From NCBI GenBank assembly GCA_037447655.1, contig JBBHKE010002729.1:64001-124000 (forward strand): a stretch of DNA of 60,000 bases, read 5' to 3'. Positions 11,931-21,499 of this stretch are shown here, piece after piece. Both the position numbers and the translations under genes were made by a program. The notes under the pieces are model-generated. The model saw only the letters and a program-made list of their open reading frames with translations, was not told the DNA's origin and ran no database searches. Origin of the DNA: Zygnema cylindricum (Eukaryota > Streptophyta > Zygnematophyceae > Zygnematales > Zygnemataceae). The stretch's first letter is position 1; the number at the start of each line of letters is the position of its first letter.

Positions 11931-12420
11931 ATGAACTCCTTCTTCTTGAAGCTGAGAGGGTACTCTTTCTTCTAAACAGTCTCCATCTTGTCGGTCATGT
12001 CAATGCGAAAAGGGGTCCCCTTATAGAATCTTATATCTGTGTCGGACCAGAAGAACACCTCCATGTTCTCCTCTAACAGCTTGGAGAGCAGGGCCTTCTG
12101 TTGTGGGTCTCGCTGTTCCCTTAGAGACCACTCCATCTTCCCGGGTTCCACTGTAACCTATGCTTCCGGTGGTCGACCCCAGAGGGAGATATCGAATTTA
12201 AGCTCTACCTGTGGATTTTTCCCTTGCTCGGCTAAAAAAACGTTGTTATTGACAACTTCCTGTTCTGATCCTTCACTCCGCCCCACTGGGGAAACTCCTA
12301 GATGTAATTCGGTGAGTTTTTCCCTTCTTGCCTCTCTCCCCCCCTCAAGCTGTAGAGTAGCTTGCATGGCCAACAACTGTGGAGCTTGAAGGTATGTAGC
12401 GTGTGACTTTTACGACTAGG
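11931..12420 (-). pseudogene. G1: linker between methyltransferase and reverse transcriptase
   Basis: The minus strand has a short open stretch (12158-12376) rich in Glu, Arg and Lys that follows the methyltransferase, then worn sequence leading into RT. I recognise no domain. It probably includes the inter-domain spacer of the polyprotein. Confidence 0.45.
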
Positions 12421-13440
12421 GGTGGTAGAATGCCAGAGAATATTGCAGCACCAAGGAAATTGCATTCAAATCTATACTTTTCCCAATTAAACTGCACCTT
12501 TTTGAAGATGAGACCCCTAGGGCTGTTGTGGTTGCCTGTCAAAATCCCATTGCTTGTTCTCGTTCCTCAATACTTGGTGCTGTCCACGTATGGCTTTACT
12601 GTCAAATATCATCCTTGGTGCGCCTTTCCGGTAAGCATGGCTGTTAGGAAATGAGAGCAAGGTTGGTAAAGCCCTCCGTGGATTTTCGGATTGATTGCAA
12701 TAGAAGAATGGTGCTCGTTCGGCTTTGGTCACGGGGGCGGCCATTTGCCCTGGTCCGAGAATTTGTAGAACTGTGATGTCGGGATCCATAACTTCTGTCT
12801 TCAACAGCTGTTGGAATATGGGAGGAGAAACCAAGTTGGTCCAATAAGCCCGAACTCTGTAGGCTCTTGATTGGATCTGAGCTGCATCAAAAACTATGGG
12901 AGTCCCCAGAACCTTGGTCACTTGGTTCCACCTGTTGACCACCTTTTATCATCTGTGGGGTTAACATTTTCCAAGACGTACCCCACTGGCGTGTCTTGGC
13001 GTCCTTGTAACTCTGTTATCTGAAAGAATGTTCTGCTACGGACATCATGGTGTCCCCTGCCCTATCGTGCTAACGAATACCCCTGGCACGGCCATCCAAC
13101 GACCACCAGATCTACCCTTCCAAGCTTCTCCAAATGTGACTTCGTGATGTTGTCCACATTTTGGGGAAGAGTGCGGTGAGAGTTAGATATAGCAGACACC
13201 TAGAGTTGTTGTGGGTAAAGTTGGTGCAGTTGTTGCAGTCGATTCTCATTGACTGCACGGGCTTCCGGGTCAATTTTGGCTGCCGAGTATACTTCTACTC
13301 GGTATCCAGATATTAGAACGGCTTCCAAGTTGGAACTAATGTCGTAAAATAGTGATAGAATTCTGAGTCTTGAAGGCGAGATCTCTAATGACACAACTTG
13401 TGGATTGTAATCCTTCCCTTTGTTGAAACCTTTGGAAGTT
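12421..13440 (-). pseudogene. G1: captured C5 cytosine DNA methyltransferase domain
   Basis: Between protease and RT the minus strand encodes the C5-methyltransferase motifs in order. Motif I, the S-adenosylmethionine loop, reads RILSLFYDIS (about 13335-13365) and is followed by SAAKIDPEARAV. Motif IV is VDLVVVGWPCQGYS, with the catalytic Cys codon at 13086-13088. Motif VI is TPVGYVLENVNP, with Glu at 12969-12971. Motif VIII is QSRAYRVRAYW (12841-12873). Motifs IX-X are SIEEREQAMGF and CSLIGKSIDLN (about 12462-12560). The active enzyme would methylate DNA cytosines. The ILSLF ... RYFW-like layout resembles DNMT3/DRM more than DNMT1/CMT; that placement is inferred. Damage: TAG at 13200-13202 and 13062-13064, a frameshift near 12930 and another near 12590. 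Catalytic residues survive. Confidence 0.85.
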
Positions 13441-13570
13441 CTGATCGGATAACCTTTGTTGTTCCGAGTAATATAGCGTCAAAGCTCCTGTCCACTTCCC
13501 GCCGAAGTGTGGTCATCTGTACCAATCTGTTCTGATACTCCCTTTCCCACCACTTGGAAATAGGGAATTG

Positions 13571-14041
13571 CTAGATGGAATCAGCGATATCGGTGGAGCC
13601 TTCGAACAGCTCCAAAGGGGTGGATGCAACGTACACAGAATAGTATCCAGACACTGGAACAGTTGTTCTCTCCCGGTTCCATATATCTAAGGAGACCACC
13701 ACTTTAGTGCCCTCGGGATTCTCCGGGTCTGAAAATTTAAATTGTTCCTTCCAAACGCTCAATTCCATGTTCAATCTTGTCCACGTGGCCATACCCAACA
13801 AATTTTCAAATTGCTTACCTTCCACCACAATGAAGGGAAGCTGAATTTGTACGCGTTGTCCCGCGTCATCCGCAAATTCGATTTCCATTGCGTTTATGAT
13901 GCCATATACTGGTTGGCTACCATTGCTGACCGTACTCACACATATGTCACTTGGGCTGATTTTTGGCCGGAGTATTTCGGGCATTTGTTGCAAAGCTAAG
14001 GTGGTTTTGAGGTTAGGGAGTGCACCGGTATCCACCACTGC
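13571..14041 (-). pseudogene. G1: retropepsin-type aspartic protease
   Basis: The minus strand starts DAVVDTGALPNLKT, with the D-T-G catalytic triad of retroviral-type proteases. ISPSDICVSTVSNGSQ, PFIVVEGKQFENLLGMATW and a beta-rich tail follow, over about 155 residues. The protease would cut the Gag-Pol polyprotein. This stretch is open and better kept than its neighbours. A stop separates it from the Gag part upstream and another ends it before the methyltransferase. Confidence 0.8.
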
Positions 14042-14044
14042 ATC

Positions 14045-15243
14045 CTAATACCCGCCGTATCCATTAAGTTTAAAATTTCGGGTCATGTTAACAATAAGAG
14101 CCACTGACAGACCCTTATAATCTCTATCCGCCATAGACGTTTTTGGTTCCGCAGACATGAAGATTGTCTTCGGTGGTTTTGCCAACGCGACCCTTTCCCT
14201 CCTGGTGTGAATCTCTTCCCCCAGTGCATGAATGAGAGTTTCTTCGGGCAAATTATAGGAGGAAGCTAGCGTCTTGACGTGCGTCAGTGTGTAGGGCATC
14301 AGGTGCCGTACTAGCATAACTGCAGGTTTGAAGAAAGGAGGGTGAGCTTTGGGCGATGAAATGGGTGAGACCTCGTCTTCCGATTTCTCCTCTATCCTCC
14401 CCCTTGCTTCCTCACTTTCTGTGTCAGAGTTTCCCGTTGGAGGTGTAACTAGCTGGTCTATTGGTGGTCTTTCAGCCAAGTATCAGTCGAACCAGTCCTG
14501 ATCTATTTCGGTTGTTGAAGGATCCTTTTCTAGTTGTGGTTTCTTATACCCATCAAAGCCGGGAGGAAGTGTATTTGAAGTCGGAGGAGGCGGATGAGTC
14601 GCTTTTAGGCCCAGCTTAATGTTACTGTTTAGAAGGACTGTTCTCGGTGTGAAAGATAAAGGATCGTTGGCTTTGCGGTTGTGGTCTTTTTGTTCCATCG
14701 GTTGTTTATTCTTTCTCTGAGAGGATGTTGTAGAGCGCAGTTGTCTACGACTGTCCCCGACTCTAACGTTCAAGGCTCCGGACAGAAATGTGCAAGCGTG
14801 ATAAGCCTTTGGAGGCTCTTTATCCTTACCCATCAGGTCATCATCATCTCCACCCACTGTGGTCTGCTGCTCCAGCTGCGCCAGCTTTTGTAGAAATTCT
14901 TGTTTTTGTTTCTACAGTTTTTGAGCCGGCGTCAGAGGATGAGGTGTGCGGGCATTCGATCCCAAGCGGAGAGCAACCAGTTCTATTGCGAGGGGGACCA
15001 ATTGCGTGCTTTGTTGCTGAATAGTATGTTCCGACGTCAGTCTGCTAGGTCTTGGTTCATCGAGAGATAGACGTCCCCGGGATACAAAATTTGCATTGGC
15101 AGAGGATTAACGGTTGTTTCCCCTTCGCTTGTGAACAAAGAATATTGCAGCATTTCTTTTGGGACCCCATTTTTCCAAAAACATTGCCCTTCTCTATGGC
15201 CCATGAACCCACAAGCTTCACATTTGGACCCCTCATTGGTATA
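14045..15243 (-). pseudogene. G1: C-terminal gag with second zinc knuckle
   Basis: Near 15178-15227 the minus strand encodes CEACGFMGHREGQC, a perfect CX2CX4HX4C knuckle. This is followed by low-complexity, Pro/Glu/Lys-rich Gag-pol linker sequence (14045-14479 and 14483-14857) leading to the protease. E4 is inserted right before this knuckle; the first knuckle lies across the insertion at about 29366-29412. Stops and shifts are present. Confidence 0.75.
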
Positions 15244-17054
15244 TGCAATTCCGTGTCCTCCATTGGACTACAAAATACAGGAAACCTCTAGATAGTTATT
15301 AGCTAACCCACTTTTAGTGGCAATCACTGCTACCTAAGCACACAAGCAGACAATCTGACTCCACCCTTTTGCATCTTAGACTCCGTTGATTCCGTAGGAA
15401 TAAGAATCTCTGAAAATGCCCAACCAGGAGATAAGTTATGAGGCAGTAAAAATGCCAATTTGTACAAACTCTCAAAGAGAGAAGTGACTTCTTACCAAAA
15501 TTTACTTAGTCTTGATTCCCTCAAATAACTCTTATCTACTGAAGTATGGACCAATCAAAATACGGTACCGTATCAAAAAGTACTACTGCCGGTGTACCTT
15601 TTGTACGGCCTATGTATGACAAGGCTATTAAACGGACGCGTGTCCACTTTTCACTCGTCCGTACGTTCCTCGGAATTCCCGCGATCGAATTTTATCTCTC
15701 CACGTGGCGCTAGGTCATGCCACGTCACTTAACGCCAAATTGACCATTCTGGGATCCCGACGATGATGTGCGCCGTTGGATATGAACCTAAACGCAATCT
15801 CAGCTGTCATAAATACTTGTGTAATATTCGTTTCGCTGTCGAAACAAATTGCGTGGTATCCGTTCCGAAATAGCATCGTACTTTGTACTTTTACAAAATT
15901 GTATCTAAGCTTGCCGTATACAGTTTCAGTTAAATGAATTCTTTCACTCCTAATTAAATATATATCTATCATACCCTATAGCATTTAGTAGTGTTGTGTA
16001 TCGGTAAGGATTTACCGATAACCGATATGGACCTTTTTTCGGGTTCCCGATAATCGGTATATTGGTACGATAAATCGACATCGGTCTTATCGCCGATAAG
16101 TAGCCGATAATATCGGGTACTTATCGGCGATAATGCCGATAAAGATAACTATCGGCGATAACTGTACGGACCGTACATAGAAATGTACGGCCTGCACACA
16201 CAACTGTACGTCGTATTCCCCGGACGCGCAGCGGACCCCTTTACTCTCGAATCCGGTAAAAAATCGTGATTATTCCTAATTTAAGGGGGTTTCCAAAATT
16301 CCTGCTGCCAAAATTTTCAAAATATGGCGTCAGGAAATGGCGGCAGTCTGACAGGTGTGTTCGTTTGCTTCTTTCAGTCTCTTCGTCTTTTTTTATAAAA
16401 AGTTTGATTCAGAAATTTTACTATGTATTTTATTTTTTTCGTTTCGATAGTATAGTTTTATAACAATAAAGTATTAACTTATATTGTCTACGTTTATGTG
16501 CAGCGCTGTCCGTAAAAAAATTCATTTAAATGGATACGCGGAACAGATTCTTACACGTGGCATTCCACGCTATATAATGAAAATAATATAATACAGTATG
16601 TTATATAGTACTATTGTACGCATACTATATTTTTAAAAAGTTATCGCGATATGGAATTTGTTATCCCGGTTGATATAGGACCTCTGATTCGATAACCGAT
16701 AACTATCGGTATCGGTGTTATCACAAAAAGTTTTTTACCGATACACAACACTAGCATTTAGCATTGGTCCTAGTCTAATATGATAAAGGTGACTGTTACT
16801 GGCTATCCTGATTGAAGGTAGGTACCGCGATCAAGTCCCGGGTCCGTCAGATCTCTTTTTAGTAACCTACTAAATATAATTGTTTGTTAAACTAAGTCAG
16901 CCATGGTTTAACCACCCTCTCTATCCTTCAGTGACTACAACAAGTATGGGGGCTAGAGAGAGGAGGTGGAGGCAAGTTGTCCGTACTTTTCTTTTCTTAT
17001 TATACCAACCTATTTATGCCTACAAAATACTCTAGAAATCTATTAATTTCAACA
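15244..17054 (-). repeat. E4 3' LTR, carrying a MITE
   Basis: It starts TGTTGAAATTAATAG at 17054, after a polypurine tract (AACAAGGGGAG on the minus strand), and ends TTGCA at 15244. Without the 765-base MITE and its 8-base duplication it is about 1.04 kb, like the 5' LTR. The dyad CGTTTCG-CTGT-CGAAACAAA and a CCACGTGG/CCACGTCAC pair (about 15700-15730) are conserved. The tRNA-like module has CGATCAAGTCC near 16828 and TTTTT at 16856-16860. Confidence 0.9.
15989..16753. mobile_element. hAT-type MITE in the E4 3' LTR
   Basis: Terminal inverted repeats are TAGTGTTGTGTATCGGTAA at the left and its complement at the right. They are flanked by a perfect 8-base duplication GCATTTAG (15981-15988 and 16754-16761), the hAT signature. 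The E4 5' LTR shows the empty site. The interior is packed with ATCGGCGATA/TATCGGC motifs in both directions, typical subterminal repeats. There is no transposase frame, so it is non-autonomous. Confidence 0.92.
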
Positions 17055-17552
17055 CTCCCCTTGTTTTTTAGTCAAAATTTAACTTAAATTTTAGTCCACA
17101 TTTTTCTCTGCTATATTTCAGTTAGGAGAGGGCACTGGTTTTGTCATCATATCAGCCACCATTTCCTCATCAAATTTATATACAAGATTCACAATCTTAT
17201 TCTCAACTTTTTCCCTCACGAAACTCAATCTTATCACCATATGCTTAGCTTTGAAATGATGTTTTGGATTAGCTCCAATTGCAATGGCAGCTTGATTATC
17301 ACAAAACACTTCATGCACTCCCTCATTGATATACCCCAATTCTTGCAACAAGGACTTGACCCACACTAATTATTTCACAGCAGAACAAGAGGCCATGTAC
17401 TTAACCTCCATAGTAGATTGAGCCACCACCTTTAGTTGCTTACTGCTCCAACAGCAAGCACCTTCCCCCACATACAACACATTCCCAGAAGTGCATCTTC
17501 TCATAGGTGCGTCCCCATAACTGGCATCACTCCAAGTAGTGATGTTAGTGTG
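17055..17552 (-). pseudogene. E4: RNase H and 3' end (distal part, cut by E5)
   Basis: The minus strand encodes MWVKSLLQELGYINEGVHEV, CDNQAAIAI and a MVADMMTKP tail, the Copia RNase H C-terminus, ending at the 3' LTR polypurine tract. At 17552 it is broken by E5. The upstream half resumes at 23037, so E5 landed in the RNase H codons for GEHTDITTW. Confidence 0.88.
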
Positions 17553-17754
17553 TGTTGAAATAAGTAGTTTTTAGTATATTTTCTAGGTCTAAATTTATTA
17601 GAAAAGAAAATGTAGGCAGCCTGCCTCTATCTCTTCTCTCTCTCTCGCCCCCATACTTGTTGTAGTCACTGAAGGAGAGAGAGAGAGAGCAATGGAGCCA
17701 TGGCTGCCTCAACTCCATAGGAAGGACTAAAGAGTGGCTTAAGCCACTCTCAAC

Positions 17755-17850
17755 AAAAGGTTGAGTCCGGCAGGACTCGAACCCCCGACCGGCAGAGCGC
17801 GGCGTAGCCGTTAGCTCTAACCAGTCTGTCGTAGAAGTCCGTTAGGAGAT
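17755..17850 (-). other. tRNA-like module in the E5 5' LTR (Pol III boxes)
   Basis: Read on the minus strand, box A is TGGTTAGAGC (17814-17823), box B is GGTTCGAGTCC (17773-17783, a perfect consensus) and TTTT follows (17755-17758). The box spacing is tRNA-like. The acceptor stem does not close, so this is a tRNA relic or a tRNA-derived promoter, not a working tRNA. The copy in the 3' LTR (about 22193-22288) is identical across the boxes. Confidence 0.6.
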
Positions 17851-17980
17851 ATAGGGTTTCATTACTATTTAAACTATTGTAATGTACTAGATTCATTTAA
17901 CTGAAACCCTTAACGCCACACATAGATACAGTTCTATAAATTACGAAGTACTGTACTTGTTTGAAATGGATATCGCGCAT

Positions 17981-18002
17981 TTTGTTTCGACAGCGAAACA
18001 AA
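17981..18002. promoter_or_regulatory. Conserved dyad in the LTR U3
   Basis: TTTGTTTCG and CGAAACAAA are separated by 4 bases and flanked on both sides by TATCGCGCA. Related dyads occur at the same place in the E1, E3, E4 and E6 LTRs. It looks like a dimeric transcription factor site; the factor is unknown. Confidence 0.5.
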
Positions 18003-18101
18003 TATCGCGCAAGTATTTATTACGGCCGAGATTGAATTTCGCGTCAAATCTAACGGCGCACATCATCGCCGAAATCTCGGAATGGTCATTTTGGCATTTA
18101 G

Positions 18102-18129
18102 TGACGTGGCATGACCTGGCGCCACGTGG
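18102..18129. promoter_or_regulatory. G-box pair in the LTR
   Basis: TGACGTGGCA and CCACGTGG lie 12 bases apart. ACGT-core boxes bind bZIP and bHLH factors in plants and often mediate stress responses. The pair is kept in E4 (both LTRs) and E6; single boxes remain in E1, E2 and E3. Confidence 0.55.
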
Positions 18130-18572
18130 GAGAAATCATTCGGTCGCGGGAATTCCGAGGAACGTACGGACGAGTGGAAAGTGGACACGCGTCCACTTAA
18201 TGGCCGTGTCGTACAGAGGCCGTACAGAAAGTACATCGGCAGTAGTACTTTCTTGTACTATACAGTTTTGTGATTGGTTCGTACAGGCAGTAGATAGGAG
18301 CTGTGAGAGGGAAGTAGGAAAAACTAGGACTTAGGAAAATTTAGGTAGATAGTCCTCTCTCTGAGAGTTTGTAAAAATTGGCATCTTTGCCACCCTATAA
18401 CTTATCGGCTGGTTGGCCGTTTTCAGTGATTCTTTTTGCTACGCACTCAAGGGAGTCCAGGCTGTACAAGGGTGCAGTCAAATTGTCAGTTTGCCTTCTT
18501 GGGCAGAAGTGGTCGTGGCTTAAAGTGGGTTAGTTAACCACTATCTAGAGGCTTCCTGTATTCTGTAGTCCA

Positions 18573-20124
18573 ATGGAGGACACAGAATTGCAGGTTATGG
18601 GCCCACCCTCTAGGGTGCCCACCTTCAATGGATCTGGGTTCATCTATTGGGAAGCCATGATGAGGGGAGCTTCTTCTTGACGAGAGTCTGGAGGAGAAGG
18701 AGATCCCTCGAAGGCAAAAATGTGCCCTTGGAGCAATTCGGGAAGCTCCACAGGAAGGATGGATCATCGACTCAGGTGCATCCATGCATATGTGTCGTGA
18801 TAAAGAACTCTTCACTAAGTTAAGAAAGATTCCTACGGTAGAGATGGAGTATGGGGATGGGAGAGTGGTTACTACAGATCTAGTGGGATCAGTAGATCTG
18901 AAAGTCTTAGTGGAGGGTAAGACTTCCATACTTACATTCTCAGATGTACTTTACATTCCCCAGCTGAGTAAAAATCTTGTCTCTACGTCTGTGTTAGATG
19001 ACAAAGAGTTTGATACTTTCACTAGAAAGGGAGTCTTTACAGCTAAGTATCGAGATGAAGTTTACTTTACAGCAGATAAGGGTAGCCAAGGAATGTTTAG
19101 GCTTAACTTGAGTAATGAAAAGAAGAATGCTTACAATGTTGGTGTTCCTAAGTTGATGATTTGGCATAAGCGGTTTGGGCATGTGCATTTTGATAGGTTA
19201 AGGGAAATGAAAAAGCTTGGGGTAGTAGATGGCATTCAGTTTGGGGATAATGAAGTGATGGATGATTGTAGTGGTTGTGCTCAAGGTAAGGCTCACAGAC
19301 TTCCCTTTCCCAAAGCCGCCACATATAGAGGTGAGAAAGTGTTAGATTTGGTCCACACAGACATTTGGGGACCTGCAAAAGTACCTTCGGTTGGAGGAAA
19401 GAGGTTTATGATGACAATAACTGATGATTGGTCTAGATACTCTAGAGTCTACTTTCTGAAAAATAAGTCCGAAGCATCAACTTACTTCAAAGTGTATAAA
19501 GCATGGAGTGAGAAATTGCATGAAACCCCTATTAAGAGGATAAGGAGTGATAATGGGGGAGAATATACCTCTAACCAATTTGAGGAATATCTGAGAGATG
19601 TGGGAGTACCACACCAGAAAACTGTACCATATAACCCAGAAAAAAATGGGGTAGCTGAGAGGTTGAATAGAACACTAGGAGATAGTGCACGCAGTATGTT
19701 GGCAGACAAGAAAATAGGAAAGAGATTTTGGGCAGAGGCAATGAACTGTGCCAACTATATTAAAAATAGAGTCCTTACCTCAGCTGTAAAGGGAGTGACA
19801 CCTTATGAGAGATGGGTTGGAAGGAAACCAGATATCTCACACCTTAAAGTATTTGGTAGCCAAGTTTACAGTCTTGACACGGATAGGAAAAATTGGAAAC
19901 TAGATGCTAAGGGAAAACCTGGATACTTTGTGGGATATGATGAGGATGTTAAGGGATATAGAGTCTATGACTTAGCAAAGAAAGATATCATTCTGGTCAA
20001 ACACTTAGTTGTCATGGATGAAGGGAAGTCATTTGACCCCTTCAAATATACAAAGAAGATAAGGATCAGATTTGAGTCCGAAAGTGAGGAGAACTCAGTC
20101 GTTCCCGAAAAAAGACATGAGTGA
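18573..20124 (+). pseudogene. E5: gag stub, protease, integrase
   Basis: The frame opens MEDTELQVMGPPSRVP and reaches MMRGASS (about 18680). It then jumps, by a deletion of roughly 1 kb, to sequence just before the protease. The protease has DSGASMHMC. The GAG-pre-integrase zinc domain has WHKRFGHVH ... CSGCAQGKAH. The integrase core shows all three acidic residues: HTDIWGP, RSDNGGEYTS and NGVAERLNR. After YERWVGRKP the frame runs open to 20124, where a small deletion near 20090 shifts it. Gag is missing, so the copy cannot build its own particle. Confidence 0.9.
18593..18607 (+). promoter_or_regulatory. E5 primer-binding site for half tRNA-iMet
   Basis: GGTTATGGGCCCACC directly follows the LTR's terminal CA. 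It is the exact complement of the anticodon stem-loop of plant initiator tRNA-Met (GGTGGGCCCATAACC). Drosophila copia and yeast Ty5 prime from this internal tRNA site, using a tRNA cut in the anticodon loop. The site also encodes Gag residues VMGPP and is nearly invariant in all copies of the family. Confidence 0.88.
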
Positions 20125-21499
20125 AACTGTGATTACAGATTCAGGGGAGATCGAAGATACAGGAGACTCACCGGAAACCTCACATACTCCTATGGACTTC
20201 GAGGAGATGGAAGAAGCTGGACAAGATACGGTTTTTATGGACAGGGGAGCCGATGAGACAGTGAGAAGAAATCCAAGACTTCCATCCATTCCAGCTTCGG
20301 AGTTTAAGGGAGGAAGGAGGAGCAGCAAAAGGATACAGGAAAAATAAGCTGCCCATAAGGTAACTAAGCTATCTCACCCAGATGAGCCTCGGTCTTACTT
20401 AGAGGCAGTGAATAGTCCAGAGAAAGAAAGATGGATTAGAGCCATAAATGATGAGATGGCTTCTATCATGGAAGCAAATACTTGGGAACTAGCGGATTGC
20501 CCTCCAGACAGAAAACCTATTGGATGTAAATGGGTATTTAAACTAAAACTGAACCCAGATAATACAATTGAGAGATATAAGGCTCGATTGGTAGCGAAGG
20601 GGTTCACCCAAAAAGAGGGGATTGACTATGAGGAGACCTTTGCTCCAGTTGTTCGGTTCCCATGGGTAAGGATTCTCCTCAGTCTGGCCGCAGCGGAAGA
20701 CATGGAAATTCACCAGATGGAAATTAAGACTGCTTTTCTTAATGGTGAGTTAGAGGAAGAAATTTTCATGAGGCAACCCGAGGGGTTTGTGGAAGAAGGA
20801 GAAGAGAGCAAAGTGTGCAGGCTCATAAAATCCTTATATGGACTGAAACAGGCTCCCCGACAGTGGAATAAGAAACTAGATAAGTTTCTCACCGATCTGG
20901 GATACATCCGGATCAGCTCTGACCATTCTATCTATATGTTTGAAGATGAGAATGGTGTCATTTTTATTGCAATTTATATGGATGATCTGCTTGTGTTAAG
21001 TAAGTCTTTGGAGAATATCAATAGGCTAAAGAAAGATCTTAGGAGCAGATTTGATATGAAGGATTTAGGGGAGGCAAAATATATTTTGGGGATCCAAATG
21101 GAGAGAGATAGGGGGAAGAAGATTATCAGACTTACTCAGAAAGAAGCAATAGGTAATATGCTTGAGAAATTCCAGATGGAAAATGCTAACAGTTGTACCA
21201 CTCCCATGGACTTGAAAAAAGTAAGTGATGGGAGTGTAGAAGGAGGAGTGATGATCTTAGACGATCAGATGAGTCCAGAGGAGAGAGAGTTCATGAAGTC
21301 TATCCCTTATAGACAGGTCGTAGGAGGGTTAATCTATTTTATGAATTGTACCAGGCCGGACATAGCGCTGGCAGTTGGTGTACTCAGTAGGAGTCTTAAT
21401 GATCCTAGGAAAAGGGATTGGGAGGCAGCCAAGAGAGTCATGAGATATCTGGTGGGAACTAGAGAGTTATGGTTGCATTTGGGAGGGGGAGCACACTGA
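20125..21499 (+). pseudogene. E5: reverse transcriptase, nearly intact
   Basis: A linker (MDFEEMEE ... RRSSKRIQEK) ends in TAA at 20345-20347, probably from CAA. The Copia RT then runs open from 20348 to 21499: WELADCPPDRKPIGCKWVFK, YKARLVAKGFTQ, FAPVVRFPWVR, MEIKTAFLNGELEEEI, SLYGLKQAPRQW, and the catalytic YMDDLLV near 20975-20995. The frame ends at LGGGAH where one extra G in a G-run (about 21485) shifts it. All RT motifs are present. Confidence 0.92.

Larger units (their letters stand above)
17553..18592 (+). repeat. E5 5' LTR
   Basis: Order of features: antisense tRNA-like module (17755-17850), GAAAC dyad (17981-18002), TGACGTGGC and CCACGTGG boxes (18102-18129), several GTAC motifs (18168-18290), a TATA position that reads GTAAAAAT (18371-18378; the 3' LTR has GTATAAAT), a purine-rich leader and the Gag ATG at 18573-18575. 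The LTR ends CA at 18592, so the first 20 bases of gag lie in the repeat. Confidence 0.93.

Noticed and set aside
12517-12942. Treating this stretch as part of RT or Gag
   Set aside because: FDAAQIQSRAYRVRAYW and the upstream PCQ and ENV motifs fit a cytosine methyltransferase and nothing in RT or Gag.
17761-17850. A functional tRNA gene in the LTR
   Set aside because: Box A and box B are good but the acceptor stem does not close and D- and anticodon arms are poor.
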